Source: an uncultured Clostridia bacterium (GTDB taxonomy: Bacteria > Bacillota > Clostridia > TANB77 > CAG-508). Taken from it: DNA of 7,216 bases. Shown here piece after piece: positions 6,560-7,216 of the stretch. The stretch lies in the NCBI GenBank assembly GCA_944393755.1, contig CALYBF010000071.1, positions 1 through 7,216 of the forward strand, given 5' to 3'. The notes below the pieces were generated by a model. That model saw only the letters and a list, made by a program, of their open reading frames with translations, made no database searches and was not told the DNA's origin. A program made the translations under genes and the position numbers. Positions within the stretch are counted from its first letter, which is position 1, and each line of letters begins with the position of its first letter.

Positions 6560-6589
6560 CTTGTTTTCTATTTATTTAATTATATTAAT

Positions 6590-7216
6590 TTAATTAGATT
6601 TTATACCAAATTTTTTAGCTATAAAAGATGTGTCATAATTATTATTTTTAAAATCTTCATCTGCTAAAATCTTTAAAATAAAGTCAGTATTTGTCTTAAT
6701 TCCGTCTACTACTAATTCCGCAACACAACTTCTCATTTTAGCAATTGATTCATTTCTATCTTTTCCATGAACTATTATTTTAGCTATCATAGAATCATAT
6801 GTAGGTGGTATTTTATAACCTGGATAAATTGCAGTATCAATCCTTACACCATTTCCACCTGGTAAATGTAAATCTGTTATAGTTCCAGGACAAGGCATAA
6901 AGTTTTTATCTGGGTCTTCTGCATTTATTCTAACTTCCATACTATGACCGGTAAAAGCTATATCTTTTTGTTTAAAACTCAAAACTTCTCCACTTGCAAT
7001 TTTTATTTGTTCTTTTATAATATCAACACCTGTTACCATTTCAGTTACTGGATGTTCTACTTGTACTCTAGTATTCATTTCCATAAAATAAAAATCTTTA
7101 TTCTTATCAACTAAAAATTCAATTGTACCTGCATTTGTATACCCAATTTGTTTAACAGCATTAATTGCAACTTCTCCCATTTTCTTTCTTGTTTTTTCAT
7201 CTAATATAGGAGAAGG
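6590..7216 (-). CDS. accC: Biotin carboxylase subunit of acetyl-CoA carboxylase, C-terminal part (5' end beyond the window)
   Basis: This subunit carboxylates biotin on the carrier protein using ATP and bicarbonate, the first half-reaction of malonyl-CoA synthesis for fatty acids. The frame stays open to the right edge: 12 codons (PSPILDEKTRKK) precede the first visible Met at 7180, matching the family's ECPSP block, so that Met is internal. The 208 residues seen are somewhat under half of a roughly 450-residue enzyme and end normally. EMNTRVQVEHPVTE at fragment positions 46-59 corresponds to the E. coli Glu288-Arg292-Glu296 metal, bicarbonate and catalytic residues. RINAEDP at 96-102 carries the Arg338 equivalent that contacts biotin. 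IPPTYDSMIAKIIVHG completes the C-terminal domain. The stop is followed at once by a terminator, so accD and accA are not directly downstream. A stand-alone pyruvate or other acyl-CoA carboxylase A-subunit is possible but less likely. Confidence 0.93.
   Translation of the reverse strand, partial: PSPILDEKTRKKMGEVAINAVKQIGYTNAGTIEFLVDKNKDFYFMEMNTRVQVEHPVTEMVTGVDIIKEQIKIASGEVLSFKQKDIAFTGHSMEVRINAEDPDKNFMPCPGTITDLHLPGGNGVRIDTAIYPGYKIPPTYDSMIAKIIVHGKDRNESIAKMRSCVAELVVDGIKTNTDFILKILADEDFKNNNYDTSFIAKKFGIKSN

Noticed and set aside
7178..7180. ATG at 7180 as the accC start
   Set aside because: The frame continues upstream to the window edge with the conserved PSPILDE block, so this Met is internal to the biotin carboxylase.

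Overview
The window comes from an AT-rich (roughly 30% GC by eye) bacterial chromosome, most likely a Bacillota/Clostridia-type or related uncultured gut Firmicute. The evidence is a SpoIIIE/FtsK translocase with its usual basic N-terminus, strong AGGAG-type ribosome binding sites, TTGACA/TATAAT-type promoters, TAA at every visible stop, and TGG codons for Trp, consistent with the standard bacterial code. All six protein genes lie on the minus strand, so transcription runs from high to low coordinates.

Reading in the direction of transcription: (1) 7216-6590 holds the C-terminal part of a biotin carboxylase (AccC), ending in a very long hairpin terminator. (2) 6410-5118 is a GT4 glycosyltransferase of the glycogen-synthase-like type, with a probable own promoter and a strong terminator. 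(3) A near-consensus promoter at about 5000-4972 starts a transcription unit. It contains rsmD (16S rRNA methyltransferase), a coiled-coil protein of the kind often called 'ATPase/V-ATPase subunit H-like', an intergenic hairpin, the DNA translocase gene ftsK/spoIIIE, and, 22 nt after its stop, a long gene that runs off the left edge.

That last gene (1384 down to 1) is the most interesting item. It has no stop codon inside the window. It encodes at least 461 residues: a helical N-terminal region followed by 14 tandem helix-turn-helix units, the last ten of exactly 26 residues (78 bp) each, with the rough consensus (S/N)DDKKIELLxxIKxE then xxRxxIIxSLK. I do not recognise a named family. It looks like a highly charged alpha-solenoid scaffold, cotranscribed with the chromosome translocase.

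The other genes are housekeeping: fatty acid synthesis (AccC), glucan/glycan synthesis (GT4), ribosome modification (RsmD) and chromosome segregation (FtsK/SpoIIIE). There is no sign of a mobile element, CRISPR array, tRNA or rRNA, and no stretch over 300 bases lacks a gene. The two larger intergenic gaps (4948-5117 and 6411-6589) are filled mostly by terminators and promoters.
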